NCBI RefSeq assembly: GCF_030539555.1
Contig: NZ_JAUNXX010000001.1
Coordinates: forward strand, 53,804 to 117,803
Direction: 5' to 3'
Source: Methanobrevibacter sp.
GTDB taxonomy: Archaea > Methanobacteriota > Methanobacteria > Methanobacteriales > Methanobacteriaceae
DNA: 64,000 nt
Shown: one piece after another, positions 26,819 to 36,325 of the stretch
Layout of the letters: every line of letters starts with the position of its first letter
How positions within the stretch are numbered: the stretch's first letter is position 1
Made by a program: the position numbers and the translations under genes
Notes under the pieces: model-generated
Database searches by the model: none
Told to the model about the DNA's origin: nothing
The model's input: the letters and a program-made list of their open reading frames with translations, nothing else

Positions 26819-28693
26819 TTAAGGTTTTGAATAACTAACACCAAATAAAGCACAGACCATGAATACGGAAGCAAGAGTGTATACGATATTATACGGATTT
26901 ACCTTGCTTGCAGGAAGCTCATCAACAATCTTGTCACTAACATCCTTGATACTTGCATTGGAAGCATTGGTATCCTTACCAATTTTTTTGGTTGCGTTAG
27001 TGCTGTTTGCTAATGAACCCACATCTAAATCTTTCAAATGAATTGCTTTTGGATGTGCGTCCGGACGATAAGGGTCCGGATGAACAGGATTATTGTCGAA
27101 TAAGCCCAATTCATAAGCTATTGCATCTCCCTGTTTTTTGCATAAACTTGAAACAATCCATTCTTTTTGATTTGAATCATATTTCAAGGCATAAGATATG
27201 TAGTCTTTATTATTGGCGCCATTTACCCATATGAAATAGAATACTAAATCCTTCCATAATGGAGTATGAATCAGATATATATTATCACTTATTCGGGACC
27301 CGAAAACTTCCAGAAGTCCGTTGATAGCTTTTTGAGTGCTTAAACCCTCAATTGTAGCATATCCTGCTGAAGTGAAAATATAAAAATTTTCATAATCTTT
27401 TATAACATCAATGCCGCGTGACCTGAAATAGGCTATAGCTTTTCTGGCTGCATCAACACCAATCTGTTTAATGTCCTCTGGAGTTATTGTGCCAGAAGTT
27501 TTACCTCCAAGACCGCCTGTCTGATGAACATCAGGATTTAAATTGTTTTCTACTTTCAATATCTGTTTAGAATTTGATTGATCATAACTCATTACGGTAA
27601 TCATCCCATTTTCAGAAGTGTTATTCTCCATATTTAACCCAATTAAAGATTCATTTTCTTTTGAATCAGCACTAAAGCACGCACTTTTATCTGGAGTCTT
27701 ATCTATTGACCAAATAAATGCATCACCATCAGAGTCTTGTTGAATACCCAATAAATCATTAGATGATTCAATCTCATTATTATATCCTAACAACGGTTGA
27801 GCCATATCCTGCCCAAATTCCTGTTCAAGTGAAAAATGCTGGAGACTTTCATCAAACTCAGCACCTTTTTCAAAAGCATCAATCCAGGATTCCACAATAT
27901 TCCAAAGATCAACGTATTTTTGCGAACATACATCACCAGAACATAATGAAGTAATAGCTCCATTATTATAGAACGCCATAGTGAGAGATTCTCCTTTCTT
28001 AATAAAGAAAGCGATGTTTATTAAATCTGATTTCAATGAAGATAATGTTACAAGATTACCTTTTTCATAAGTTACATATCCATTAGAAGCATCCACTATT
28101 CCATTTAAAACATTTTCGGTAGTTACATCAGTAATTTCGGTTGAATCGACAGTTGTAATTACTAAGATATCCTCTGCAGATTCGAAATCCAATAATTCAC
28201 AAGCAGCTGTTGTTACATCATAACCAAGTTCATAACCACTAAAAGACGCTGAGTTATCGTTGACCAATCCTGAAATGACTAAATCATTATCCAAATTAAT
28301 CGCAACAATCTCTTCAACATCCAAATCCAATAACTCATCATCATCCGAATAGCTTGAATCATAATATTCATATGAAGATTCGTCACTGTCATCTATTAAA
28401 ATCACATTTTCACTTTCATCAACATTAGAATCTATTGAAATGCTTTCAATATGTTCTTCTAATTCCTCAAATGCAGAATTTGATATAATGTCCTCCTCGC
28501 AGGACTGAGAAACACTATTTTCAACTTCCACAGTTGATGTATCGCTACTTTGTGCAATTTCAATTTGAGTATCTTCTTGATTAATCGATTGTGTGTCAAC
28601 ATCCGATGCAGTTATATCACTTGCTGAAACAGCTCCAAGCAAACATAGAGCCAAAATCAATGAAGTAACCATAACAACACCGTGTTTTATCAT
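26819..28693 (-). CDS. Exported, membrane-anchored FmdE-like protein
   Basis: 624 residues. Signal peptide at 1-25 (VVMVTSLILALCLLGAVSASD), a long acidic, Ser-rich linker (26-140), then about 145-260 a segment resembling the FmdE fold (GYELGYDVTTAACELLDFESAEDILVI ... YEKGNLVTL ... LTMAFYNNG). The usual Cys/His residues of FmdE (HGHxCPG) seem absent. Residues 395-575 form a second domain (ITPEDIKQIGVDAARKA, TSAGYATIEGL, DYISYALKYD) and 597-618 a C-terminal membrane helix before SKP. AGGAG precedes the ATG. Position beside the ExbB-like operon suggests it is the surface partner of that motor. The FmdE link is inference from wording. Confidence 0.6.
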   Translation of the reverse strand: MIKHGVVMVTSLILALCLLGAVSASDITASDVDTQSINQEDTQIEIAQSSDTSTVEVENSVSQSCEEDIISNSAFEELEEHIESISIDSNVDESENVILIDDSDESSYEYYDSSYSDDDELLDLDVEEIVAINLDNDLVISGLVNDNSASFSGYELGYDVTTAACELLDFESAEDILVITTVDSTEITDVTTENVLNGIVDASNGYVTYEKGNLVTLSSLKSDLINIAFFIKKGESLTMAFYNNGAITSLCSGDVCSQKYVDLWNIVESWIDAFEKGAEFDESLQHFSLEQEFGQDMAQPLLGYNNEIESSNDLLGIQQDSDGDAFIWSIDKTPDKSACFSADSKENESLIGLNMENNTSENGMITVMSYDQSNSKQILKVENNLNPDVHQTGGLGGKTSGTITPEDIKQIGVDAARKAIAYFRSRGIDVIKDYENFYIFTSAGYATIEGLSTQKAINGLLEVFGSRISDNIYLIHTPLWKDLVFYFIWVNGANNKDYISYALKYDSNQKEWIVSSLCKKQGDAIAYELGLFDNNPVHPDPYRPDAHPKAIHLKDLDVGSLANSTNATKKIGKDTNASNASIKDVSDKIVDELPASKVNPYNIVYTLASVFMVCALFGVSYSKP

Positions 28694-28915
28694 GAATTAC
28701 TCCTAATTTTTTGTATAATCAAATTGCGCAATTATACATACATCAAATTAGTAATACCCGTTTACTATTAAACCAATATTAAACAAGCATTACTGGTTTA
28801 ATGTATTGATTTTATTTTAAAAAAAAGTTACGATAAAATTCAATTTTAAACTAGAAAAATTTTAAAGTTAAAAAAATAATATATTAGATTATATTAAAAA
28901 ATAATGAGGCAAAAT

Positions 28916-30217
28916 ATGTATTGGAATGAAGAAATTGAGACAATGCCCAGGGAAGATCTTGAAGAATTGCAATTGAAAAAGCTTCAAGAAACTGTTAAAA
29001 GAGCATTTAATAAAATACCCTACTATAATCAGAAATACAGTGAAGCTGAAGTATATCCTGAAGATATTGAAACATTAAAAGATATTGAAAAACTGCCGTT
29101 CATCACAAAAGATGACCTGAGGGAAAGTTATCCCTTCGGACTTTTTGCAGTGGACATAAAAGAAATTAAAGAACTCCATTCATCATCAGGCACAACAGGA
29201 AAACCTGTAGTATCAGGATACACAGAAAAAGACCTTGATACATGGGCCGAAACCATAGCTCGCGGATTAACCATGATGGGAATTGGTGAAGACGATATCC
29301 TGCAAAACACCCACGGTTACGGAATGTTTACAGGAGGATTTGGCGTTCACTACGGATCCCATAAAGTTGGGGCCGCAATCATTCCGATTTCCACCGGCCA
29401 GACACGCAGACAAATCGAAATTATGAGCGACTTCGGCACAACCGGATTGATCTTTACTCCTTCATACGGCATTCACTTGGCGGAAGTTGCCCTTGAGGAT
29501 GGAATTGATCCAAAAGGGTTAGGACTCAAAGCTATCGGATTTGGAGCTGAAGGCTGGACTGAAGAGATAAGACAAAGAGTGGAGGAACTCTTCGGCACCA
29601 AAGCATACAACATTTATGGTCTAACCGAACTGATGGGACCTGGCGTCGGAATAGAATGCAGTGCGCAGAAAGGTCTGCACATTGCAGAAGACATATATTA
29701 TCCTGAAATCATCGATCCAAAAACCGAAAAAGTCATTGGAGCTGAAAAGCCTGGAGAACTGGTTCTTACAAATCTTCAAAGAGAAGGAATGCCAGTAATA
29801 AGGTTCAGAACTAAAGACCTGACAAAACTCACTTATGAAAAATGTGAATGCGGAAGAACACATGCCAGAATGAGCAGAATTACCGGCAGGTCTGATGACA
29901 TGATTAAAGTTAAGGGAGTAGCTATCTTCCCATCACAAATCGAAAAAGCATTGCTTAAGGTAGGTGATGCAGAGCCTCATTACATGATTATAGTTACAAG
30001 ACCTGAAACTTTGGATGAAATCGAAGTCAAAGTGGAAGCATCACAGGACATTTTCTTTGACGGCGTTAAAGAGATGATGGCAATTCAGCAAAAAATTGCG
30101 AAATCCATTGAAAATGAAACAGGCATCAGAGTGAAAGTAACACTTGTTGAACCAAAAACCCTACCTAGGTTTGAAGGAAAAGCAAAAAGAGTAATTGACG
30201 AAAGGAATCTGCACTAA
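28916..30217 (+). CDS. paaK: Phenylacetate-CoA ligase-like AMP-forming enzyme
   Basis: 433 residues from MYWNEEIETMPREDLEEL (GAGG six bases ahead of 28916; an ATG 12 bases upstream lacks a ribosome site). Motifs: SSGTTGKPVVSGYT (phosphate loop), AEGWTEEIR, YGLTELMGPG, and RTKDLTKL with a Cys pair (EKCECGRTH) typical of this family, then the C-terminal RSDDMIKVKGVAIFP. It activates an aryl acid with ATP and CoA. In methanogens paaK-like genes often sit with indolepyruvate oxidoreductase for using environmental aryl acids in aromatic amino acid synthesis; that gene pair is not in this window. Followed by an ACT gene in an operon. Confidence 0.93.
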   Translation: MYWNEEIETMPREDLEELQLKKLQETVKRAFNKIPYYNQKYSEAEVYPEDIETLKDIEKLPFITKDDLRESYPFGLFAVDIKEIKELHSSSGTTGKPVVSGYTEKDLDTWAETIARGLTMMGIGEDDILQNTHGYGMFTGGFGVHYGSHKVGAAIIPISTGQTRRQIEIMSDFGTTGLIFTPSYGIHLAEVALEDGIDPKGLGLKAIGFGAEGWTEEIRQRVEELFGTKAYNIYGLTELMGPGVGIECSAQKGLHIAEDIYYPEIIDPKTEKVIGAEKPGELVLTNLQREGMPVIRFRTKDLTKLTYEKCECGRTHARMSRITGRSDDMIKVKGVAIFPSQIEKALLKVGDAEPHYMIIVTRPETLDEIEVKVEASQDIFFDGVKEMMAIQQKIAKSIENETGIRVKVTLVEPKTLPRFEGKAKRVIDERNLH

Positions 30218-30227
30218 GGTGAGAGAA

Positions 30228-30659
30228 ATGAAAATAAAACAGTTATCAATATTTTTACAGAACAGAATGGGAAGCTTGTCAAAACCTTTGGAAGTTTTAA
30301 GTGATGCTGATGTGAATATCAGAGCCATGTGCATGGCAGACACTTCTGAATTCGGTATTTTAAGACTTGTTGTTGATGACCCTGAAAAAGGAAAAGAAGC
30401 ACTTGAAAAAAATAACTTCCTTGTGAAAATTACAGACATCATCGGTGTCGAAATGAATGATACACCGGGCGGTCTTACAACAGTTTTAAAAATCATTAAA
30501 GACAATGAAATCGATTTGGAATACCTTTATGCATTTTCACATGATAAGGCTGAAAAAGCCATCCTGCTTCTCCATGCAGACAAACTTGATGAGCTAATTG
30601 AAGCGCTTGAAGAAAACAACATAATCATTGTTCAAGCAGAAGAAGTTTATAATTTATAA
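30228..30659 (+). CDS. ACT-domain regulatory protein
   Basis: 143 residues from MKIKQLSIFLQNRMGSLSK; GGTGAGAG lies just before the ATG at 30228. Two ACT-like domains are visible (residues 3-68 with LQNRMGSLSKPLEVL and NIRAMCMADTSEFGI; 72-140 with DTPGGLTTVLKII and ALEENNI). These bind amino acids, which fits allosteric control of the preceding aryl-CoA ligase by aromatic amino acids. The gap to paaK is 10 bp, one operon. Confidence 0.9.
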   Translation: MKIKQLSIFLQNRMGSLSKPLEVLSDADVNIRAMCMADTSEFGILRLVVDDPEKGKEALEKNNFLVKITDIIGVEMNDTPGGLTTVLKIIKDNEIDLEYLYAFSHDKAEKAILLLHADKLDELIEALEENNIIIVQAEEVYNL

Positions 30660-30678
30660 ACTTCAATTTTTCTTTTTT

Positions 30679-31839
30679 TTAACCGTATTTAAGATTGATT
30701 TTCATGATTTCAATCACATAATATAGCATTAAAAATGCCACCATTAAAAATGCAAAGCCTCCAACGAATATTGACATCACACCAAAATCAGTTACCAGAA
30801 ATCCTCCAATTGCAGTTCCCATAGCTATTCCACCATTTAAAATGCTTAAAAATACACCATTTGCAAGTTCAGGAGAATTCGGAAGAACTGACGCTTCAAC
30901 ATATTGGATGAGATTATAACCCATTCCGTCCAGAACTCCAAAAATCATGAACAGCATCAAAACAGGAATCAAATACTGGGCAAACAGATAAAACAGTGAG
31001 AATACCAATCCGCACACCAACTGAAATATCAAAAGTGTCGCTTTATCTTTATATAGAATCAGCTTTCCACCAATCCATGTTCCGCAGATTGAAATTATGC
31101 CGTAAACGAAAAGGAGAATGCTTAAATTGTAAGTGTATATATGACTTACTGTCTGAAGAAAATAGGGCATGTAATTATAGACAATGCTTGCTCCAATCGG
31201 CATCATGACAATACCCAGTGAGGCCAGGACAAATTCCACTGATTTCAAACTGGATAGTGGAGCATCAAATCTTTTGGATTTGCCGGGAATTTTGGGAAAG
31301 AACACCAGTATCAGTGTCAGCGTTAAAAAATTAATTGCAAATATCCAAAGCATTGCAATCTGATAACCGAATACTGTTCCAAGGGCTGTTGTTATCGGCA
31401 GTCCGACAATGCTTCCAACAGATATTCCAAGAAGAATTTTAGTAATGTAATCCTGCTTTTCACCCTCAGGAGCAATCTCTTCACAAACAGTAAGTGCAAT
31501 TGATATGAATGCAGGGTAAAAGGCTGCAGACAAAACCCTGAAAAACAGAGAAACAGATAAACTATTGGAAAATACGATTACAAGATTGGAGATTGCGAAT
31601 ACTGACAGAATTGAAACGAAGGTTATTTTTCTCTCGAATTTTGAAAATAATATAGGTATGAACAGTCCACAGACAGCTATTGTAAATGTAAATGAACTTA
31701 CATATAATCCAGAAATGGCTATTGAAGTGTGAAAATGTGTTGAAATTTGCGATATGATACCGACAATACTTAAAGGAGTGTTAATCCCAAGTGTTGCCAT
31801 CATAAGTATATACAGCAATGATTTCGAATCAATTTTCAT
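30679..31839 (-). CDS. MFS transporter (AraJ/DHA1-like)
   Basis: 386 residues from MKIDSKSLLYILMMATLGIN with GTGGA upstream; an ATG at 31890 overlapping the stop of the upstream gene (TGATG) would add 17 residues and remains possible. About twelve membrane helices. The loop FSKFERK after helix 2 is the usual MFS cytoplasmic motif. Helix 1 ends in TPLSIVGIISQIS, typical of drug/sugar efflux carriers. Transcription is probably coupled with the flavin oxidoreductase. It converges on the ACT gene with only 19 bp between ends. Substrate unknown. Confidence 0.85.
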   Translation of the reverse strand: MKIDSKSLLYILMMATLGINTPLSIVGIISQISTHFHTSIAISGLYVSSFTFTIAVCGLFIPILFSKFERKITFVSILSVFAISNLVIVFSNSLSVSLFFRVLSAAFYPAFISIALTVCEEIAPEGEKQDYITKILLGISVGSIVGLPITTALGTVFGYQIAMLWIFAINFLTLTLILVFFPKIPGKSKRFDAPLSSLKSVEFVLASLGIVMMPIGASIVYNYMPYFLQTVSHIYTYNLSILLFVYGIISICGTWIGGKLILYKDKATLLIFQLVCGLVFSLFYLFAQYLIPVLMLFMIFGVLDGMGYNLIQYVEASVLPNSPELANGVFLSILNGGIAMGTAIGGFLVTDFGVMSIFVGGFAFLMVAFLMLYYVIEIMKINLKYG

Positions 31840-31889
31840 AATATCCACTGATACCCCAAAAAATATATTAAAAACAATATTACAAATCA

Positions 31890-32879
31890 TCAATGCCTAG
31901 GCTTAAATATAAAGCAATCGCTAGTTTTCTTCCAATAACAATTGTTGCATGTTTTGCATCTGCTTATGCCATTTCCGTCGACTCTCCAATCAAGCAGGAA
32001 ATATGGATCTGCAACGAATGGCCTTTGCATTGAGAAAAATTCAATATTTGTCCTGTTAAGAATCTCATTGAGTTTATTTTGATTTGAAAATCCCCCGCCC
32101 AGGATAACTGGAATCTTTAACTGGCCGGCGGCCTTATCGGCAAGTTCCAACAGGTCATTGTTTTTGTTGTCTCTTGTGAAATATTGTGGTGAACGTGGTT
32201 TTGTAATCTGGATGCTGTCTGCTCCAGCACTTTCAAGGAGTTTGCAGATTTCAATGCCGTCATCATCGATTACATTCACACGACAGCTGACATGAAGGTC
32301 AAAATTGGCTTTGATTAATTTTACAAGTTCAGTGGCAATCCTTACCCTGTTTTGTGTGTTTCCGCCATACTTATCATTGCGTCCGTTGAATGTTGGGGAA
32401 ATAAATCTTGAAAGGAAATAGTAGTTTCCCATATTAATCTGTACTCCGTCAAATCCTGCAAAAGATATTTTTTTACAGGAAACCAGCAAATCAGCTTGAA
32501 TCCTTCGAATATCTTCAAGAGTCAATTCATGAGGAGCCAGATTCTGGTTATCTCCATTGCCATATCTAATGAATCCTATCTGGGCAAACACAGGAGTGTC
32601 ATACATATGGCAGGTATGTACAACTTCAGAAAAATCATTAATGAATGTAGGTGAGTTGATGGAATGTGAATATGGGCTGAAACCGTCATTTGGATAAATG
32701 GAAATCAGTTCTGTTGTAATTATTCCAACACCGCTTGATGCGATTTTTTCATATCTTTTCAAGACTTCAGGAGTTAACTGTTTGTTTTCCTGATTTTCGG
32801 ACTCCCACAAACCTGTTCTGATAATTCGGCTTTGAAGTACCAAATCACTGAAACGGCAAACATCGAATAAATCTTTCAT
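31890..32879 (-). CDS. Old-yellow-enzyme-like NADH:flavin oxidoreductase
   Basis: 329 residues, a TIM-barrel FMN enzyme. Landmarks are LQSRIIRTGLWE, the FAQIGF strand, GFDGVQINMGNYY, SPTFNGRNDKYGG, and IPVILGGGF near the end (FMN phosphate). A C-terminal cysteine cluster, CKTCNNC and a later Cys, resembles the iron-sulfur site of 2,4-dienoyl-CoA reductase-type members, but the FAD/NADH domain is absent. It probably reduces an enone-like substrate. It overlaps or nearly touches the MFS gene downstream; a substrate-uptake pairing is plausible. Confidence 0.88.
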   Translation of the reverse strand: MKDLFDVCRFSDLVLQSRIIRTGLWESENQENKQLTPEVLKRYEKIASSGVGIITTELISIYPNDGFSPYSHSINSPTFINDFSEVVHTCHMYDTPVFAQIGFIRYGNGDNQNLAPHELTLEDIRRIQADLLVSCKKISFAGFDGVQINMGNYYFLSRFISPTFNGRNDKYGGNTQNRVRIATELVKLIKANFDLHVSCRVNVIDDDGIEICKLLESAGADSIQITKPRSPQYFTRDNKNNDLLELADKAAGQLKIPVILGGGFSNQNKLNEILNRTNIEFFSMQRPFVADPYFLLDWRVDGNGISRCKTCNNCYWKKTSDCFIFKPRH

Positions 32880-32931
32880 AATATTATTTTGTTAAATTAT
32901 ATATAAAAATATAATAAATCTAGTAATTTTT

Positions 32932-32976
32932 TAGAAAAAAAAATAAAAAAAGTATTGGAAATATTATTTTTCAATA
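32932..32976 (-). terminator. Probable terminator overlapping the mptG stop codon
   Basis: Minus strand TATTGAAAA - TAATATT - TTTCCAATA (one mismatch) then CTTTTTTTATTTTTTTTT. The TAA stop lies in the loop. Confidence 0.55.
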
Positions 32977-33947
32977 ACAAATCCATGGTTTTGAGCTTTG
33001 GTAACGAAGACTGTTCCTTTATCACCAATAATCTCTTTGGTTTTTTCTACAATTTCCTCATTGGATTCATCGAATACTGTGTATAAGACTGGACCAAATG
33101 AAGAAATACCTACACCATATGCTCCGGCTTTTTCGATTGCCTGCATGGTTGGCAAGTAACTTGCATCCAGGGAATGTTCCAGTTTATTGAAACCTACCTT
33201 TTGAAGTTCACTTATAGCCCATCCGAAGTTTTTGATATCTTTTTCAAGCATAAATGGAACAAGGTTCATTAAAATCAGGTGAGATACCTGTTCAACTTCC
33301 TCTTTTGGAATCGGACAGTAAGTTTGGAACACATCCACTTCATCATCGCCTTCCATGTGTTTTTCGATGTGGGGAATTGCAATCAGTATCTTCCATTCTT
33401 CCGGAAAATCATATCTTGCAATCAATGTTGCAGGTTTTGCTTGGGAAGCACCTGAAGGCAAAAATAAAGGTTTTTCCTCTTTACTGTGACCACCATCTAA
33501 AATGAATCCTCCTAAATCGTGAGTATATGTTCCGATACCTGAAGTTCCACCTCTTCCAACAATGCTGCTCAGTTCACGGCTTTCCACTTCAATGCCCATT
33601 GTTTCTGTGATCAGATGGGCTGTTGAAACTGCAATTTGTGTTCCGCTTCCGAATCCTGAATGTGGAGGATAAGTCTGATGTACGATAAATTTAAATCCGG
33701 AATCAATATCAAAATGGTCTATTGTCTTTTGAGCTGCATCGGGAATTTTTTCCTTACATTCCAAGATAGCTTCTTCGTCTGTAACTGTATCTGCAAATTC
33801 AAGTTCAATTCCGCTATCAATTTGCTCAACTTCCAATACAAATTGTGGATCAGCTAATGCTAGACCAATACCACCATCGACACGTCTATATGACCCGTTC
33901 AAATCTATAAGGGACATATGAATTCTTGAGGGTGCTTTAATAATCAT
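32964..33947 (-). CDS. mptG: Beta-ribofuranosylaminobenzene 5'-phosphate synthase
   Basis: 327 residues, GHMP-kinase-like fold. APSRIHMSLIDLNGSYRRVDGGIGLAL at the N-terminus, the PPHSGFGSGTQIA ATP-like loop, and GRGGTSGIGTY are characteristic. It joins PRPP with 4-hydroxybenzoate (or p-aminobenzoate) in the first committed step of methanopterin synthesis, in the cytoplasm. TTGTGAGGG-type ribosome site is weak; GAAGTGAAAAA precedes the ATG. It is monocistronic. Confidence 0.95.
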   Translation of the reverse strand: MIIKAPSRIHMSLIDLNGSYRRVDGGIGLALADPQFVLEVEQIDSGIELEFADTVTDEEAILECKEKIPDAAQKTIDHFDIDSGFKFIVHQTYPPHSGFGSGTQIAVSTAHLITETMGIEVESRELSSIVGRGGTSGIGTYTHDLGGFILDGGHSKEEKPLFLPSGASQAKPATLIARYDFPEEWKILIAIPHIEKHMEGDDEVDVFQTYCPIPKEEVEQVSHLILMNLVPFMLEKDIKNFGWAISELQKVGFNKLEHSLDASYLPTMQAIEKAGAYGVGISSFGPVLYTVFDESNEEIVEKTKEIIGDKGTVFVTKAQNHGFVIEK

Positions 33948-34160
33948 TTTTTCACTTCCTTACAATATTACTTATTAATCTATGTATTAAAGCATATATA
34001 ATTCTTTTCATGATTAATATAATACCCTTTATAGACACAAATTATTTGGATGAAATCAACCGAAAATGGCATTGACATACATTACATTAGTCATACCTCT
34101 AATATGCACTTTGATATACAATTTAAAAAGAGAAGCAACCCTTCGCACTTTTTCATTTTT

Positions 34161-34811
34161 TTAAAACTCAAGATTGTCAACGGTTTCGACTAATTTTAAA
34201 GCCAAATCATAGCTTACATCCATTTTTTCACATGTGAAGCATTCATACACAAGTGTTGGAATTCCAGCTTCGGCTGTTGGCTCTGTAATGTAAGGAGGAC
34301 TTGACCTGAATTCAGGAGCATAATAAACTATTTCCTCAAAGTTTGCCAATATCTCGTTTAAGAACTTTGTTGACTTTTCATCAAAACCGGGCGCAAATAA
34401 AAAATTAGTAATCTGATAGTCTCCAGGACCTTTCGGGCCACGATTTGAGTGAATATCTAAAAATAAGTCATATCTCTTATTGATAATGTCATTCCTGACA
34501 AATTCCTGGGCTAAAAGCTGACCCTCATCTCTGCCTTCGCTTTCGGATGACGAATCATTAACGTTGATGTTGTAGAGGTAATAACAGTGTTTCAGGTCAT
34601 CTTTTGAAGACAGCTTTTCATACAATGCCCTGTGAGATTTACTTTCAAGAGGATGCATTCCAATCAGATAAGCTATTTTAACATTGGAATCCTCATTACC
34701 AAAAGGACCATGAATATGTACACTGCCCAATTCATTTTCACCAATCAATTGTGCTTTCAGCTGTTTAGAATCAACTTGAGCAACATCAGTAGGTTCTTTG
34801 GGATAACTCAT
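34161..34811 (-). CDS. Zinc hydrolase-like protein (M14/AspA-like)
   Basis: 216 residues from MSYPKEPTDVAQVDS (AGGTG six bases ahead); longer open frame upstream overlaps the ferritin gene and is rejected. AYLIGMHPLESKSHRAL has the H-x2-E of zinc carboxypeptidases and aspartoacylases, and DLFLDIHSNRGP supplies a third His. An Arg/Asp-rich patch (SESEGRDEGQLL) follows. The last third has TAEAGIPTLVYECFTCEK with a Glu that may be catalytic. Family identity with succinylglutamate desuccinylase/aspartoacylase is likely; the substrate is unknown. No signal peptide. Confidence 0.7.
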   Translation of the reverse strand: MSYPKEPTDVAQVDSKQLKAQLIGENELGSVHIHGPFGNEDSNVKIAYLIGMHPLESKSHRALYEKLSSKDDLKHCYYLYNINVNDSSSESEGRDEGQLLAQEFVRNDIINKRYDLFLDIHSNRGPKGPGDYQITNFLFAPGFDEKSTKFLNEILANFEEIVYYAPEFRSSPPYITEPTAEAGIPTLVYECFTCEKMDVSYDLALKLVETVDNLEF

Positions 34812-34851
34812 GATAACACCTAAAAAAAATAAGTAATGACTAGAATATAAT

Positions 34852-35352
34852 CTAGTCTTGGGATGGTGCGCGTGCACCCAATTCTTTGTTTAATTCATAA
34901 ATCAATCTGTTGTCGCCATCGGCGAGTTTGATTTTTGCAACCAGTTCCATTGCGTTTTCTTCCTCTTCAACTTGTTCTTCAACAAACCATTGCAGGAAGT
35001 TGTTGGTTGCATGATCTTTTTCTTCAATAGCCAAATCAACCAAGTCATTGATAAGGCCGGATACCATTTTTTCATGTTCTAAAACATGTTCAAATGCAGC
35101 AACAGGAGAATCCCATTCAGTTTGTGGTTCTTCGATTGCAGTCAATGTTACGGAAGCTCCTCTTCTTATGATATAATCATAGAACTTCATTCCGTGTTCC
35201 AGTTCTTCTTCGGCTTGCACTCTCATCCAGTTAGCAAATCCTGCCAAGTCTTCATCTTCAAAGTAAGCTGCCATGGACAAATATAAATATCCTGAGTAAA
35301 CTTCAGCATTTAACTGACCATTTAAAGCTTTTTCCATTTTTTCAGATACCAT
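34852..35352 (-). CDS. ftnA: Ferritin
   Basis: 166 residues, the usual bacterioferritin/ferritin length. Ferroxidase ligands are visible: [18 protein letters not shown] (Glu17), [14 protein letters not shown] (Glu-x2-His), and Glu in [13 protein letters not shown]. It stores iron as a 24-mer shell in the cytoplasm. It lies 40 bp upstream of the zinc-hydrolase-like gene in reading order. With the three rubrerythrins it belongs to iron and peroxide protection. Confidence 0.95.
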   Translation of the reverse strand: MVSEKMEKALNGQLNAEVYSGYLYLSMAAYFEDEDLAGFANWMRVQAEEELEHGMKFYDYIIRRGASVTLTAIEEPQTEWDSPVAAFEHVLEHEKMVSGLINDLVDLAIEEKDHATNNFLQWFVEEQVEEEENAMELVAKIKLADGDNRLIYELNKELGARAPSQD

Positions 35353-35533
35353 TTTATCACCATTATGAAATTTGTATTTGATTTCTTATATAGTTTAAGT
35401 TACAGTTCAACCACCATCATATCAGGATTTCCCAACCGATACCCTATTTGAACAAGGCCTTCAAGATAAAAAAAAATAGAGGTTGCATTATTGGAGCAAC
35501 AATATAATAAAGACTTCAGATAAACATTCTAAC

Positions 35534-36325
35534 ATGATAGAAAAATCCATTTATGAAGATTATCAGATTGATTTCAGCGACTCATATGAAAGTGATGATG
35601 CATATTACTTTATTTTCAACGATGAAAGGGAACTGTACCTGAATGAGAACAAAACATTACCTGTAACTTTAAATGATTTTAATAGTGATTTTAAACTGTA
35701 TATCGGTAAATACATGGATAAAGACGCTTTTGTTGTCAGCGCCAAAGGAGAGGGTGAATCTTTTAATCTAAAAGAAATATATGGCATTGACAAGGACATT
35801 TACCTTATGGCGACCAGAGCAGTTCTGGTGCATGATTGGTACATTCAAAATCAGTACTGCGGCAAGTGCGGGACAAGAACCGTGCTGGATGAAAAGGACA
35901 TGATGTTAAAATGCCCATCATGCAATCAAAACCATTATCCCCGCATCGCTCCTGCCATTATTGTGGCAATTAGAAAAGGTGATGAATTGCTTATGGCTCA
36001 ACACAGCTATCATGAGCAGATCAGATATGCATTAATTGCCGGATTTGTTGAACCGGGTGAAAGCATAGAGGAAGCCGTTCACAGAGAAGTTTCAGAAGAA
36101 GTAGGAATTAAGATTAAAAACCTGAAATACATGAAAAGTCAATCCTGGCCGTTTCCAAATTCATTAATGCTTGGCTTTGAAGCGGAATACGACTCCGGGG
36201 AAATAAAAGTTGATGGAGATGAAATCCTGAAAGCCAAATGGTTCAAAAAAGATGATATAATCAGGTATGACTCAGACATCAGCATTTCAGACTGGCTAGT
36301 GCAGACCTTTATTGACAATGTTTAA
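35534..36325 (+). CDS. nudC: NAD+ diphosphatase-type Nudix hydrolase (NudC-like)
   Basis: 263 residues from MIEKSIYEDYQIDF; a TTG at 35483 in frame is a less likely start and the ribosome site is weak in either case. A zinc ribbon CGKCG ... CPSCNQNHYP at about 100-125 is followed by a full Nudix box GX5EX7REUXEEXGU and by SQSWPFPNSLM, the SQPWPFPxS motif that marks the NADH pyrophosphatase subgroup. It splits NAD(H) to NMN(H) and AMP, and members can remove NAD caps from RNA. It pairs loosely with nadV in NAD turnover. The 3' end overlaps the convergent PatB gene by 30 bp. Confidence 0.9.
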   Translation: MIEKSIYEDYQIDFSDSYESDDAYYFIFNDERELYLNENKTLPVTLNDFNSDFKLYIGKYMDKDAFVVSAKGEGESFNLKEIYGIDKDIYLMATRAVLVHDWYIQNQYCGKCGTRTVLDEKDMMLKCPSCNQNHYPRIAPAIIVAIRKGDELLMAQHSYHEQIRYALIAGFVEPGESIEEAVHREVSEEVGIKIKNLKYMKSQSWPFPNSLMLGFEAEYDSGEIKVDGDEILKAKWFKKDDIIRYDSDISISDWLVQTFIDNV

